DNA of 64,000 nt from UKL13-2 sp036394575 (GCA_036394575.1 DASWEY010000020.1:143742-207741); one strand, 5' to 3'. Numbered from the stretch's first letter, positions 33,723 to 43,663 are shown. Program-made: numbers and translations. Notes: generated by a model from the letters alone, not told the origin.

Positions 33723-35582
33723 TTGGCTGTGGAAAAAAATGCCCTGGAATTGAAGAACCGGCACGGTACGCGCTATCTCATGTTCGACGCGGCCGCGACC
33801 ATCGCCGATGTATTTTCCCTGCGTTGCCGCAGTTCGCCGAATGCGCCGGCCTATCGCGAGTTCGACGGCGTCGCCAAGACCTGGAAGCAGACCACCTGGC
33901 GCGAGGTCGGCGAACTGGTCGCGCGTATGCGCGCCGGCCTGCAGCGTGATGGCCTGGTGGCCGGCGAGCGTATCGCCATCATGCTGAAGAACAGCGTCAA
34001 CTGGGTGGTCGCCGACCAGGGCGCCTATGCGCAGGGCATGGTGCCGGTGCCGTTATTTGTCGAGGACCGCCCCGATAACGTGGCCTTCATCCTCGCCGAT
34101 GCCGGCGTGAAAGTGATCGTCATCGACGGCGAGGAACACTGGAAGCGGCTGAAGACGGTGCGCGGGCAGCTCACCACGCTGCAGCTGATCCTTACCGTGA
34201 AGCCGGTCAATGATGCCGAGGAGCCGCGCCTGAAAACGCTGGGCGAATGGCTGCCGGAATTTTCCGCGCTGGATGCGGCCAGCTTCGCGCGCGCGCCGAC
34301 CGGCGGCAACGATCTGGCCACCATCGTCTACACCAGCGGCACCACCGGCAAACCCAAGGGCGTGATGCTGTCGCATCGCAATATGCTGGCCAATGTGCAA
34401 TCGGGGCTGTCCGTTTACGAGGTCTACCCGGAGGATGTGTTCCTGTCCTTCCTGCCGCTGTCGCATATGTTCGAACGCAGCTGCGACTACTATCTCAACC
34501 TGGTATCCGGCGCCACGGTGGTGTTCGCGCGCTCGATCCCGCAGCTGGCCGAGGATTTCCGCACAGTGCAGCCGACCATCATTTTTTCGGTGCCGCGCAT
34601 CTATGAACGCTTTCTCGCGGCGATCAACGAGCAGCTGGCAAAATCGTCCGCCTTCAAACGCATGCTGTTCGGTTTTGCGGTCGATACCGGCTGGGCGAAA
34701 TTCGAGCATGAGCAGGGTCGCGGCCCCTGGCAGCCGGCTTTCCTGTTGTGGCCCTTGCTGAAGAAGCTGGTCGCCGACAAATTATTGTCGCGACTCGGCG
34801 GCAAATTGCGCTTCGCGATTTCCGGCGGCGCCGCGCTATCCCCGGCTGTGGCCAAAGTGTTCGTCGGCCTCGGCCTGCCGATCTGCCAGGGCTACGGCCT
34901 GTCCGAGGCGAGCCCCCTGCTGACCGTCAACCTGCTGGACGATAACGATCCCACCACCATTGGCCGCGCGGTGCCCGGCGTCGAATTGCGCGTCGCCGGC
35001 AATGGCGGCCTCGAGGCGCGCGGCCCCAATATCATGCGGGGCTACTGGAACAATCCTGACGCCACCCGCGTCGTGCTGTCCGATGACGGCTGGCTGAGCA
35101 CCGGCGACCAGGTGTCGATCGACGCGCGCGGCGTTGTGCGCATCACCGGGCGGCTGAAAGACATCATCGTCATGGGCAATGGCGAGAAAATTCCGCCAGC
35201 CGATATGGAGCTGGCCATTCAGCTCGATACCCTGTTCGAGCAGGTGCTGATCTACGGCGAAGGCAGGCCCTTCCTGGCGGCGCTGCTGGTGCTGAACGAC
35301 GAAGTGTGGACGCGCATTGCGGCGGCCAACGGGCTGGCGCCGGCGATGTCGGCGAATGCCGATGACAAGAATCGCGACCGCATGGAAAAATTTCTGTTGC
35401 AGCGTATCGCCGCCCGGATCAAGGGGTTTCCCGGCTACGCGCAGGTGCGCAAGCTTGCGGTGGTGGCCGAGAAGTGGACCATCGACAACGGCCTGATGAC
35501 GCCGACGCTGAAGTTGAAGCGGGCGCGCATCCTCGAAAAATACGCAGCGGCAATCGAGGACATGTACAAGGGGCATCGGTAA
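33723..35582 (+). CDS. Long-chain fatty-acid--CoA ligase (FAA1/FadD15 type)
   Basis: Activates fatty acids to acyl-CoA via an acyl-adenylate. The 619-residue AMP-forming enzyme has the P-loop VYTSGTTGKPKGVMLSHRN, the SFLPLSHMFERS block, FSVPRIYERFLAAI, the adenine-binding QGYGLSEASPLLTVN, STGDQVSID and GRLKDIIVMGNGEKIPP; this set marks the FAA1-like (long-chain, bacterial FadD15) branch. The start is TTG 33723: AGGAGG (33711-33716) lies exactly 6 bases upstream, whereas the ATG at 33780 has no ribosome site. It overlaps the next gene by one base (TAATG). Confidence 0.9.
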   Translation: MAVEKNALELKNRHGTRYLMFDAAATIADVFSLRCRSSPNAPAYREFDGVAKTWKQTTWREVGELVARMRAGLQRDGLVAGERIAIMLKNSVNWVVADQGAYAQGMVPVPLFVEDRPDNVAFILADAGVKVIVIDGEEHWKRLKTVRGQLTTLQLILTVKPVNDAEEPRLKTLGEWLPEFSALDAASFARAPTGGNDLATIVYTSGTTGKPKGVMLSHRNMLANVQSGLSVYEVYPEDVFLSFLPLSHMFERSCDYYLNLVSGATVVFARSIPQLAEDFRTVQPTIIFSVPRIYERFLAAINEQLAKSSAFKRMLFGFAVDTGWAKFEHEQGRGPWQPAFLLWPLLKKLVADKLLSRLGGKLRFAISGGAALSPAVAKVFVGLGLPICQGYGLSEASPLLTVNLLDDNDPTTIGRAVPGVELRVAGNGGLEARGPNIMRGYWNNPDATRVVLSDDGWLSTGDQVSIDARGVVRITGRLKDIIVMGNGEKIPPADMELAIQLDTLFEQVLIYGEGRPFLAALLVLNDEVWTRIAAANGLAPAMSANADDKNRDRMEKFLLQRIAARIKGFPGYAQVRKLAVVAEKWTIDNGLMTPTLKLKRARILEKYAAAIEDMYKGHR

Positions 35583-36010
35583 TGAGCAATGGATCAACCA
35601 GCAGTGAAATGAAGCCGGCGACAAGCGAGATCGTCGCGCTGCCGCGCGATCGTCAGCCGACCATCCGCATCATCCCGATGCCCGCCGATACCAATGCCAA
35701 CGGCACCATCTTCGGCGGCTGGGTAATGGCCCAGGTCGACCTGGCCGGCAGCGTGCCGGCGGTGACGCGCGCCATGGGCAAGGTGGCGACGGTGGCGGTG
35801 AATTCCTTTGTGTTCAAGGAGCCGGTGTTCGTCGGCGACCTGGTGAGCTTTTATGCGCATGTCATCAAGACCGGGCGCACCTCGATCACCATCGATGTCG
35901 AAGTCTATGCACAGCGCGCGCGCTTTGGTTCCGAAATCGTGAAGGTGACCGAGGCGCAGCTGACCTATGTGGCCATCGACGAAGACGGCAAACCCAGGGC
36001 CTTGCCCTGA
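35582..36010 (+). CDS. Acyl-CoA thioesterase (YciA-like hotdog)
   Basis: Hydrolyses acyl-CoA to free acid and CoA. The 142-residue hotdog protein has PMPADTNANGTIFGGWVMAQVDLAGSVPA (catalytic Asn/Asp helix) and the FKEPVFVGDLVSFYAHVIKTGRTSITI strand block, the signature of the YciA/acyl-CoA hydrolase hexamers. Its start codon overlaps the ligase stop, so the ligase and thioesterase are translationally coupled, an apparent activation/deactivation pair. Repeat copy B follows. Confidence 0.9.
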   Translation: MSNGSTSSEMKPATSEIVALPRDRQPTIRIIPMPADTNANGTIFGGWVMAQVDLAGSVPAVTRAMGKVATVAVNSFVFKEPVFVGDLVSFYAHVIKTGRTSITIDVEVYAQRARFGSEIVKVTEAQLTYVAIDEDGKPRALP

Positions 36011-36033
36011 GTGCAGCGAACCCCCTAATTTTA

Positions 36034-36100
36034 AAACTCCAGCATTGGCGCGGTTTCCAGGCCAGAAATGCCTCAAACACCGCGCCAATGCTGGACTTTT
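36034..36100 (+). repeat. Dispersed palindromic repeat, copy B
   Basis: The most symmetric copy: TCCAGCATTGGCGCGGT (36038-36054) pairs perfectly over 17 bp with ACCGCGCCAATGCTGGA (36079-36095); a smaller AGGC/GCCT stem lies inside. It sits in the gap between the thioesterase and the second fusion enzyme. Confidence 0.85.
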
Positions 36101-36141
36101 AACTTTGATAGTTGAATGATTCAGCGGACCAGGAGCAGAGC

Positions 36142-38508
36142 GTGAAAAATTTCCACATCGATAAAGTAGCGGTGCTGGGCGCCGGCGTGATGGGCGCGCA
36201 GATCGCGGCGCATCTGACCAATGCCAACGTCAGGACCGTGCTGTTCGACCTGCCCGCCAAGGAGGGGCCGAAGAACGGCGTGGTGACGAAAGCCATCGAC
36301 AGCATGCTGAAGCTTTCGCCCGATCCATTTTCGGTGAAGGGCAAGGCGCAGCAGATCACCGCCGCCAATTACGACGAGCATCTGGAGATGTTGCGCGATT
36401 GCGATCTGATCATCGAGGCGATTTCCGAGCGCATGGACTGGAAGAAATCGCTGTATGAGAAGGTGGCGCCGTTCATCAGCGAAAAGACCATCTTCGCTTC
36501 CAACACCTCGGGCCTGTCGATCACCGAGTTATCGAAAGTGTTTCCGGAAGCGCTGCGCCATCGCTTTTGCGGCATCCACTTTTTCAATCCGCCGCGTTAC
36601 ATGAAACTGGTGGAACTGATTCCGACCGCGGCCACCGAACCCTCGATTCTCGATCAGCTGGAAACGTTCCTGACGACCACCGTCGGCAAGGGCGTGGTGC
36701 GCGCCAAGGACACGCCCAATTTTGTCGCCAATCGCATCGGCGTGTTTTCGATCGCGGCGACCATGCATCACACCGCACAGTTCAAGCTGGCCTTCGATGT
36801 GGTCGACAGCCTTACCGGCCCCGCCATCGGCCGTGCCAAGAGCGCCACCTATCGCACTTCGGACGTGGTCGGTCTCGATACCATGTCGCTGACCATCAAG
36901 ACGCTGAGCGACACGCTGCCGAACGATCCCTGGCACCAGTACTACCAAAGCCCGGCGTGGTTGCAGGCACTGATTGCCAAGGGCGCACTGGGCCAGAAAA
37001 CCAAGGTCGGCATTTTCATGAAAAAGGGCAAGGACATCCTGGTGCTGGATGTGGCCGCGCAGGATTACCGCCCCTCCACCGGCAAGATGGATGATGAGGT
37101 CGGCGAAATCCTGAAGATCAAGAACCCCGCTGAAAAATTCGCCGCCCTGCGCGCCAGCAAGAATCCGCAGGCGCAATTCCTGTGGTCGATCTTCCGCGAC
37201 CTGTGGCATTACTGTGCGGTGCAGTTGCAGGACATCACCAACAGCGCGCGCGATATCGATTTCGCCATTCGCTGGGGATTCGGCTGGAAGATGGGTCCGT
37301 TTGAAACCTGGCAAGCGGCCGGCTGGGAGCAGATCGCCAAATGGATCAGTGAAGATATCGCCGCCGGCAAGGCCATGTCGAACACGCCGCTGCCGGCGTG
37401 GGTGGACACCGTCAAGGGCGTGCACGCGGCCGAAGGTTCCTATTCGGCTGCCACCGGCAAGATGATCGCGCGCTCGACCCTGCCGGTGTATCAGCGCCAG
37501 TTGTTCCCGGAATTGCTGCTGGGCGAAAAATCGGACCCGGGATCCACCGTCCTCGACAACGAAGGCGTGCGCATGTGGACAATCAAGGGTTACGAAGATA
37601 TCGCCATCGTTTCCTTCAAATCCAAAATGCATTCGCTGGGCGAAGAAGTGCTCGATGGCTTGAACCGGGCTATCGACAAGGCCGAGGCGGAATATAAAGG
37701 TCTGGTGATCTGGCACGAAGCACCGTTCGCGGTGGGCGCCAATCTGGTGAAGGCGCTGGCGGCATTGCAGGCGGGCGAGTTCGATGCCTTTGAATCGATG
37801 GTGGCGAAATTCCAGGTGACCTCGATGCGGCTGAAGCATGCGCTGGTGCCGACCATCGCCGCCGTCGATGGCATGGCACTGGGCGGCGGCTGCGAGTTCG
37901 TGATGCATTCAGTGCGCGCGGTCGCGCATATTGAAAGCTATATCGGCCTGGTCGAAGTCGGTGTGGGCCTGCTGCCGGCCGGGGCCGGTTGCAAGGAACT
38001 GGCCCTGCGCGTCGCGCAATCGGCCCAGGGCGGCGACCTGATGCCGGCGTTGCAAAAGGTCTTCAAGAATATCGCCATGGGCGAAGTTTCCAAGAGCGCC
38101 GAGAACGCCCGCGAGATGGGTTATCTGCGCGAAGGCGATACGGTGCTGTTCAACAAGGACGAGCTGCTGTTTGTCGCCCTGCAACAGGCGCGCGCGCTGG
38201 CGGCATCGGGTTATCGTCCGCCATTGCCGGCCGCCCCCTTCCCGGTGGCCGGCTATACCGGCGTGGCCACCTTGAAGATGATGCTCATCAACATGAAGGC
38301 GGGTGGTTTCATATCGGAGCACGATTACGAAATCAGCTCGCGCGTGGCCGAAGTGTTGTGCGGCGGCATGGTCGAGCCGGGCTCGCTGGTCGACGAACAA
38401 TGGATGCTCGATCTTGAACGCAGGCATTTTCTGGCGCTGGCGAAAATGCCGAAGACGCAGGAGCGCATCGCGTTCATGCTGAAGAACGGCAAACCGCTGC
38501 GTAATTGA
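36142..38508 (+). CDS. 3-hydroxyacyl-CoA dehydrogenase / enoyl-CoA hydratase fusion, reversed order (FadN type)
   Basis: Second bifunctional beta-oxidation enzyme with dehydrogenase first. VAVLGAGVMGAQIAAHLTNANV is the NAD fold at the N-terminus, HFFNPPRYMKLVELIP follows near 150, and the crotonase domain lies at the C-terminal side (LVPTIAAVDGMALGGGCEFVMHS, about 580). At 788 residues it matches FadN of Bacillus, whose partner is the FadA thiolase, as here. The start is GTG 36142, 6 bases after AGGAG; TTG 36112 would add ten residues. It is followed after 52 bp by a thiolase gene. Confidence 0.9.
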   Translation: MKNFHIDKVAVLGAGVMGAQIAAHLTNANVRTVLFDLPAKEGPKNGVVTKAIDSMLKLSPDPFSVKGKAQQITAANYDEHLEMLRDCDLIIEAISERMDWKKSLYEKVAPFISEKTIFASNTSGLSITELSKVFPEALRHRFCGIHFFNPPRYMKLVELIPTAATEPSILDQLETFLTTTVGKGVVRAKDTPNFVANRIGVFSIAATMHHTAQFKLAFDVVDSLTGPAIGRAKSATYRTSDVVGLDTMSLTIKTLSDTLPNDPWHQYYQSPAWLQALIAKGALGQKTKVGIFMKKGKDILVLDVAAQDYRPSTGKMDDEVGEILKIKNPAEKFAALRASKNPQAQFLWSIFRDLWHYCAVQLQDITNSARDIDFAIRWGFGWKMGPFETWQAAGWEQIAKWISEDIAAGKAMSNTPLPAWVDTVKGVHAAEGSYSAATGKMIARSTLPVYQRQLFPELLLGEKSDPGSTVLDNEGVRMWTIKGYEDIAIVSFKSKMHSLGEEVLDGLNRAIDKAEAEYKGLVIWHEAPFAVGANLVKALAALQAGEFDAFESMVAKFQVTSMRLKHALVPTIAAVDGMALGGGCEFVMHSVRAVAHIESYIGLVEVGVGLLPAGAGCKELALRVAQSAQGGDLMPALQKVFKNIAMGEVSKSAENAREMGYLREGDTVLFNKDELLFVALQQARALAASGYRPPLPAAPFPVAGYTGVATLKMMLINMKAGGFISEHDYEISSRVAEVLCGGMVEPGSLVDEQWMLDLERRHFLALAKMPKTQERIAFMLKNGKPLRN

Positions 38509-38560
38509 AGTCGCTGAATGAAGTCACTGAGCAACGTCTGAATCGGACTGGAGAATCAAC

Positions 38561-39760
38561 ATGAGCAAACAAATTCAGGATGTCTATATCGTCGCCGCCG
38601 TCCGCACCCCGGTCGGCAAGGCGCCGCGCGGCATGTTCAGGAATGTACGCCCCGACGATATGCTGGCGCATGTGTTGCGCGCCGCGATCGCCGAGGTACC
38701 GGGGCTCGATCCGCACGATATCGGCGACGTGGTGGTCGGCTGTGCGATGCCGGAGGGCGAGCAGGGCATGAATGTGGCGCGCATCGGTGTGCTGCTGGCG
38801 GGCCTGCCGAACAGCGTCCCGGCGGTAACCATCAACCGCTTTTGCGCCTCGGGGGTCCAGGCGGTGAGCATGGCGGCCGACCGCATTCGCGCGGGCGACG
38901 ACGATGTGGTGATCGCCGCCGGCACCGAGTCGATGTCGATGGTGCCGATGATGGGCAACAAGATTGCGCTCAACCAGAATGTGTTCGCGCACAATGAAAA
39001 TATCGGCATCGCCTATGGCATGGGCATCACCGCCGAGAATGTGGCCAGTCAATGGAAGGTGACGCGCGAAGAGCAGGACGCCTTTGCGGTGGCCTCGCAC
39101 CAGAAGGCCGCCGCGGCAATCGCGGCCGGCGGCTTCAAGGCGGAAATCGCGGCATATGAAATTGATACGGCGTCACCGGATCTGATCAGCGGTGAAATCA
39201 AACATCGCAAAAAATCAGCCGATACCGATGAAGGCCCGCGCCCCGATTCTTCAATGGAGTCGTTGGGCAAATTGCGCGCGGTGTTCGCGGCCAAGGGCAG
39301 TGTGACGGCGGGCAATTCCTCGCAGATGTCGGACGGTGCCGGCGCGGTCATCCTGATGTCCGAGCGCGCCCTGAAAAAATACAATGTGCAGCCGCTGGCG
39401 CGATTCGTCTCGTTCGCGGTCGCGGGCGTGCCGCCGGAAATCATGGGCATCGGCCCGATCAAGGCAATCCCCAAGGTGCTGAAGCAGGCCGGCATCAAGC
39501 AGCAGGATCTGGACTGGATCGAACTCAACGAGGCCTTCGCCGCACAGGCGCTGGCGGTGATCAAGGATCTCGGTCTCGACCCGTCGAAAATCAATCCGCA
39601 GGGCGGAGCCATCGCCCTCGGTCATCCGCTGGGCGCGACCGGCGCGATTCGCACCGCGACCCTCGTGCACGGCATGCGCCGGCGCAAACAGAAGTGGGGC
39701 ATGGTGACCATGTGCATCGGTACCGGCATGGGTGCCGCCGGCCTGATCGAGGCATTGTAG
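38561..39760 (+). CDS. fadA: Acetyl-CoA C-acyltransferase (FadA-like thiolase)
   Basis: Second thiolase of the locus, partner of the upstream FadN-type enzyme. The 399-residue protein shows AAVRTPVGKAPRGMFR, the nucleophilic Cys in TINRFCASGVQAVSMAADRI (about 93), GNSSQMSDGAGAV, the His in GGAIALGHPLGATGAIR and the second Cys in MVTMCIGTGMGAAGLIEAL. The symbol is by type. A gap of 277 bp follows; it holds AATTTCA-GAG-TGAAATT (39961-39977) but no clear terminator. Confidence 0.92.
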   Translation: MSKQIQDVYIVAAVRTPVGKAPRGMFRNVRPDDMLAHVLRAAIAEVPGLDPHDIGDVVVGCAMPEGEQGMNVARIGVLLAGLPNSVPAVTINRFCASGVQAVSMAADRIRAGDDDVVIAAGTESMSMVPMMGNKIALNQNVFAHNENIGIAYGMGITAENVASQWKVTREEQDAFAVASHQKAAAAIAAGGFKAEIAAYEIDTASPDLISGEIKHRKKSADTDEGPRPDSSMESLGKLRAVFAAKGSVTAGNSSQMSDGAGAVILMSERALKKYNVQPLARFVSFAVAGVPPEIMGIGPIKAIPKVLKQAGIKQQDLDWIELNEAFAAQALAVIKDLGLDPSKINPQGGAIALGHPLGATGAIRTATLVHGMRRRKQKWGMVTMCIGTGMGAAGLIEAL

Positions 39761-39960
39761 GGCTTGGAAATTTGCAGCAATGTAGCTGGTGGAGGTGTGG
39801 GAAAAAATGTAGCGGAACGGCAGACAATGCAGGCAAAAAACAGACGTTTCCGGACCATCGGCGGCGCCTCGTTTTACTGTTGTTTTTGTTGCATCGCAGC
39901 ACGTGAAAAGCGGTGTTTTACAGAATGATTTCCTGTAGAGTAACGCGCAGAGTCGCAGGC

Positions 39961-39977
39961 AATTTCAGAGTGAAATT
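39961..39977. promoter_or_regulatory. Small palindrome upstream of the DUF1302 gene
   Basis: AATTTCA-GAG-TGAAATT, 7-bp arms, 61 bp before the DUF1302 start. A similar half-site pattern, TGAAAT-N6-ATTTCA, occurs at 20405-20422. Possible operator; no known protein assigned. The rest of the gap shows no ORF. Confidence 0.3.
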
Positions 39978-40037
39978 CTGCAAAGCCGGCGGTAAAAATA
40001 ATTAAGTTCAAATATCAATCTCTCGAGGAGAACACGA

Positions 40038-42014
40038 ATGAACAGGTTCAACAAGAGCCGTCGCGTCGCCATTCCGGCGCTGAGCATGCCCGCCCTGGCG
40101 GTGGGTCTTGCGCTCGCCGGCAATGCCTTCGCCACCCAGTTCAAGTACGATGAAATTACCGGCAGCTTCGATACCACCATCAGCTACGGTATTTCGGTGC
40201 GGGCCCAGGCTGCCGATCCCAGTTTGATCGGTATCGCCAACGGGGGCACTTCGCGCTCGGTCAATGAGGACGATGGCGATCGCAACTATAAAAAGAACGT
40301 GCCCTTCGCCAGTGTGCTGAAGGTGACGCACGATCTCGATGCCAAGTACCGCGACTGGGGCGTGTTTCTGCGCGGCAGCTATTTCGTCGACTTCGTGAAC
40401 CAAAACAGCAAGAAGCTCGGCCCCATCGCCAAGGAGCGCCTCGGCCAGGACTACCGCGTTCTCGACGCGTTCATTTCCAAGAGCTTCGACTTGGGCGGCC
40501 ATAACCTGCGCGCCCGCTATGGCCAGCAGGTCATCTCCTGGGGCGAATCGACCTTCATTACCAACGGCATCAACGTCGCCAACCCGGTCGATCTTTCCAA
40601 GCTGCGCACGCCCGGCGCGGAACTGAAGGAAGCTTTCATTCCCACCCACAGCCTGTGGGGCTCGCTGGAATTGACCAAGAGCGCCAGCGTCGAAGCCTAT
40701 TACCTGTTCAATTGGGATAAAACCAAGATCGATCCGCGCGGCTCGTACTGGAGCAATAACGATTTTGCCTCCGACGATGCCAATCAGGTATTCCTCAGCT
40801 TCGGCCGGCGCAAGGACCTGACCGGACGTGGCCCCACCAATGTGGTGCCGCCGACCTCGCCGGCCTATCCGACCACACAGGCGCTGGGTTATGGCCCCTT
40901 CGATCCGGCGGCGGCGGTATGGGCGCCGCGCGGTCCGGATCGCGCCGCCCGCGACAATGGCCAGTACGGCCTGGCCTTCCGTTATCTCGCCACCGATTTC
41001 AACAACACCGAGTTCGGCGTTTATTTCCAGAACTATCACAGCCGCATTCCCTTTGCCTCCGGCTTCAAGGGCACGCCGACTTCGATCGTCACGGGCGGCC
41101 CGCTCGCGGCGGCGGTCGGCCATACCAGTACGGCGAACTACTTTGTCGAATATCCCGAAAATATTCGCCTGATCGGATTGTCCTTCAATACGCGGGGTCC
41201 CTGGGACTCGGCGTTGCAGGGCGAATTTTCCTATCGCCCGAATCAGCCTTTGCAGATTGCCACGCCTGAAGTCCTGCTTGCGGCCTTGGGCTTGCCGAAT
41301 TTGGTGACCGGGTACACGACTATTCCAGGAACGGTCAGCCCGGCGGCGCCATTTGGCGCTTCATCGGCTTTTATTTCGGTACCCAATGGAACGCTGCTGC
41401 AGGGTTACCGGCGCGTGAAGATGAGCCAGTTCCAGGCCACGGCCACCAAGGGCATCCCGAATATTCTCGGCGCCGACCAGGCCGTACTGGTGGGGGAAAT
41501 CGGTTTCACGCATTACAGTGGTTTGCCGAATGGCCTCAAGTTCAACGGCCCCGGCGTGTTCCTCCCGGCGACTGTCGAAGGTGCGGTGGCCGGACAGGCG
41601 GGCTCGGTACAGACCGACGGTTTTGTGACGGATAACTCCTGGGGCTACCGCCTTGTTGGCCGCCTGGAATATTCCAACCTGATCTTCGGTGCCAACGTGG
41701 CGCCGCGGCTGGCCTTCAATCATGATGTCAAGGGGGTGTCGCAGACCTTCAACGAAGGGGTGAAATCCCTGTCCTTCGGTACCAATTTCGACTGGCAGCG
41801 CCGCTGGTCGCTTGACCTGTCCTACACCGGTTACTTCGGCGGCCGCACCTTCTGCGGTACGGACGTTGTCACCAATGCCGGGCAGACTGCACTCGCTGCG
41901 CAGATCAACGGCGTGCCGGGATTCGCTTCGCCGCAAGGTGCCGGCTATTGCTCCAGTGCCAATCCGATCCGCGACCGCGATTTCTACTCGCTGGTGGTGA
42001 CGTTCTCGTTCTAG
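40038..42014 (+). CDS. DUF1302 outer-membrane protein
   Basis: Predicted outer-membrane beta-barrel of unknown substrate. The 658-residue precursor has a signal peptide ending near NAFATQF, then alternating amphipathic strands typical of the family (SFDTTISYGISVRAQ, SKSFDLGGHNLRARYGQQVISWGESTF) and a C-terminal aromatic end LVVTFSF suited to BAM. The conserved TNGINVANPVDLSKLRTPGAELKEAFIPT is a DUF1302 hallmark. GAGGAG precedes the ATG. It is the first of four genes (DUF1302, DUF1329, Ycf48-like, RND) that recur together in Proteobacteria that degrade hydrophobic compounds; a role as outer-membrane channel or docking protein is inferred. Confidence 0.88.
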   Translation: MNRFNKSRRVAIPALSMPALAVGLALAGNAFATQFKYDEITGSFDTTISYGISVRAQAADPSLIGIANGGTSRSVNEDDGDRNYKKNVPFASVLKVTHDLDAKYRDWGVFLRGSYFVDFVNQNSKKLGPIAKERLGQDYRVLDAFISKSFDLGGHNLRARYGQQVISWGESTFITNGINVANPVDLSKLRTPGAELKEAFIPTHSLWGSLELTKSASVEAYYLFNWDKTKIDPRGSYWSNNDFASDDANQVFLSFGRRKDLTGRGPTNVVPPTSPAYPTTQALGYGPFDPAAAVWAPRGPDRAARDNGQYGLAFRYLATDFNNTEFGVYFQNYHSRIPFASGFKGTPTSIVTGGPLAAAVGHTSTANYFVEYPENIRLIGLSFNTRGPWDSALQGEFSYRPNQPLQIATPEVLLAALGLPNLVTGYTTIPGTVSPAAPFGASSAFISVPNGTLLQGYRRVKMSQFQATATKGIPNILGADQAVLVGEIGFTHYSGLPNGLKFNGPGVFLPATVEGAVAGQAGSVQTDGFVTDNSWGYRLVGRLEYSNLIFGANVAPRLAFNHDVKGVSQTFNEGVKSLSFGTNFDWQRRWSLDLSYTGYFGGRTFCGTDVVTNAGQTALAAQINGVPGFASPQGAGYCSSANPIRDRDFYSLVVTFSF

Positions 42015-42158
42015 ACGTCCCGTCTCCATCGGCCGTATGGCCGGCGGAGACGTTAAGTTCCTGGGCTTCGATAACAACAGTTACAGCACGTGGCGCAAGA
42101 ACACGGCTGGGCTGAACCCAACTGGCATTACGGATTCATACCTAAATCTGGAGGAAAA

Positions 42159-43526
42159 ATGAAAGCGAAACGACTGACAATGATGATGTCGGCAACGCTG
42201 GGCGCATTGGTGCTGTCGACCGGCGCGTATGCAGAACTGACCGCCGCTGATCTGGCAAAGCTGGGCACCACGCTGACGCCGCTGGGCGCGGAAAAAGCCG
42301 GCAATGCGGCCGGCACCATTCCGGCCTGGGATGGCGGAGTCACCAAGGTCATGCCCGGGTTCAAGCCTGGCGGCACCTATCCGGATCCCTTCTCCGCCGA
42401 CAAGCCGCTGTTCACGATTACGCCGGCCAATGTCGACAAATACAAAGACAGCCTGTCGCCCGGCCAGATGGCCATGTTCAAGCAGTATGCGGATTACAAG
42501 ATGATTGTTTATCCGACGCGCCGCAGCGCCGCATTCCCGCAGGGCCACTACAATGAAACGAAGGATTGCGCGGCCAAAGCCAAGCTGGCGACAGGCGGCA
42601 ACGGCGTGGTCGGCTGCGCGGGCGGCATTCCCTTCCCGATCCCGAAGAACGGCAATGAGGCTATCTGGAATCACCTGCTGCGCTATGTCGGTGACACCTT
42701 CGCGATGAACTGGTCGCAGGCCGCGGTGACCGCCGGCGGCGATTACGCACTGGTCAAGTTCGAGTACGAATACGATACTTCCTATGGCAATTTGACGAAG
42801 CGGCCGGCCGATCGCGAAGCAAACAAAAAGCTCAATTATCTGCAGGTGACCACGGCGCCGGCGCGTCTGGCTGGACAGATCCTGCTGGTGCATGAGACCG
42901 TCGATCAGGCGCGGGAGCCGCGCACCGCATGGACCTACAACCCCGGCCAGCGTCGCGTGCGCCTGGCGCCGAATGTGGCCTATGACAACCCCGGCACGGC
43001 GGCAGACGGCCTGCGCACCAATGACGATTTCGGCATGTATAACGGCGCCACCGACCGTTATGACTGGCAGCTGCTGGGCAAGCGTGAGATGTACATTCCC
43101 TACAACTCCTACAAGCTGTCCGAACTGGGGCTGAAGTACAGCGATCTGCTGAAGTCGGGCCATCTCAACCAGGATTTGGCGCGCTATGAACTGCACCGCG
43201 TCTGGGTGGTCGAGGGCACGCTCAAGCCGGGCACCAGCCATATCTATTCGAAGCGCACCTTCTACATCGACGAAGACAGCTGGGCGGTGGTGTTGATCGA
43301 CAAGTACGACGGTCGCGGCCAGTTGTGGCGCTTCGCCGAGCAGCACAGCGAGATCTGGTACAACATCCCGATGTGGTTCGGTACGGTCGAGGTGCACCAT
43401 GACCTGCAATCGCGCCGCTATATCGCGATGGGCCTGCGTTCGGAAGAAACCAAGATCTACGAGCCGATCAAACGCACCGCGGCAGACTACACGCCGCAAA
43501 ACCTGCGGGGAACCGGTACGCGCTGA
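42159..43526 (+). CDS. DUF1329 periplasmic protein
   Basis: Partner of DUF1302 proteins. The 455-residue precursor starts MKAKRLTMMMSATLGALVLS with cleavage after AYAE; the mature part opens with LTAADLAKLGTTLTPLGAEKAGNAAGTIPAWDGG, the family's fixed N-terminus, and includes YPTRRSAAFP, GG.PFPIPKNG.EAIWNH and the C-terminal IMGLRSEE-like MGLRSEE. Two Cys (about 152 and 169) may form a disulfide. GGAGG lies 5 bases before the ATG at 42159; an earlier in-frame start at 42090 has no signal-peptide logic. I infer a lipid-carrier role in the periplasm from context only. Confidence 0.88.
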   Translation: MKAKRLTMMMSATLGALVLSTGAYAELTAADLAKLGTTLTPLGAEKAGNAAGTIPAWDGGVTKVMPGFKPGGTYPDPFSADKPLFTITPANVDKYKDSLSPGQMAMFKQYADYKMIVYPTRRSAAFPQGHYNETKDCAAKAKLATGGNGVVGCAGGIPFPIPKNGNEAIWNHLLRYVGDTFAMNWSQAAVTAGGDYALVKFEYEYDTSYGNLTKRPADREANKKLNYLQVTTAPARLAGQILLVHETVDQAREPRTAWTYNPGQRRVRLAPNVAYDNPGTAADGLRTNDDFGMYNGATDRYDWQLLGKREMYIPYNSYKLSELGLKYSDLLKSGHLNQDLARYELHRVWVVEGTLKPGTSHIYSKRTFYIDEDSWAVVLIDKYDGRGQLWRFAEQHSEIWYNIPMWFGTVEVHHDLQSRRYIAMGLRSEETKIYEPIKRTAADYTPQNLRGTGTR

Positions 43527-43663
43527 ACCGGCGAGGCTTGCCGTCAACCTTGGGGGCAACCACGCTGGTATTCTGGCGGGGTTGTCCCCAAGCCGTTTCG
43601 GGGCGGTGCTTCCCCTTGCGTTTCCTGGACGTTCCGTATTTCAGCTTGCAAGAAAGTCGCGCC

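Noticed and set aside
36112..36141. TTG start at 36112 for the FadN-type gene
   Set aside because: GTG 36142 has AGGAG at the ideal spacing and the NAD-binding fold starts right after it.
39903..39920. gtgaaaagcggtgttttac as a second PsrA box
   Set aside because: Arms are GAAAA/GTTTT instead of GAAAC/GTTTC or CAAAC/GTTTG, and the symmetry is offset by a base.
41344..41364. gcgccatttggcgc, resembling the arm of the dispersed repeat
   Set aside because: Only about 14 bases match, inside DUF1302 coding sequence without the rest of the element; chance similarity.
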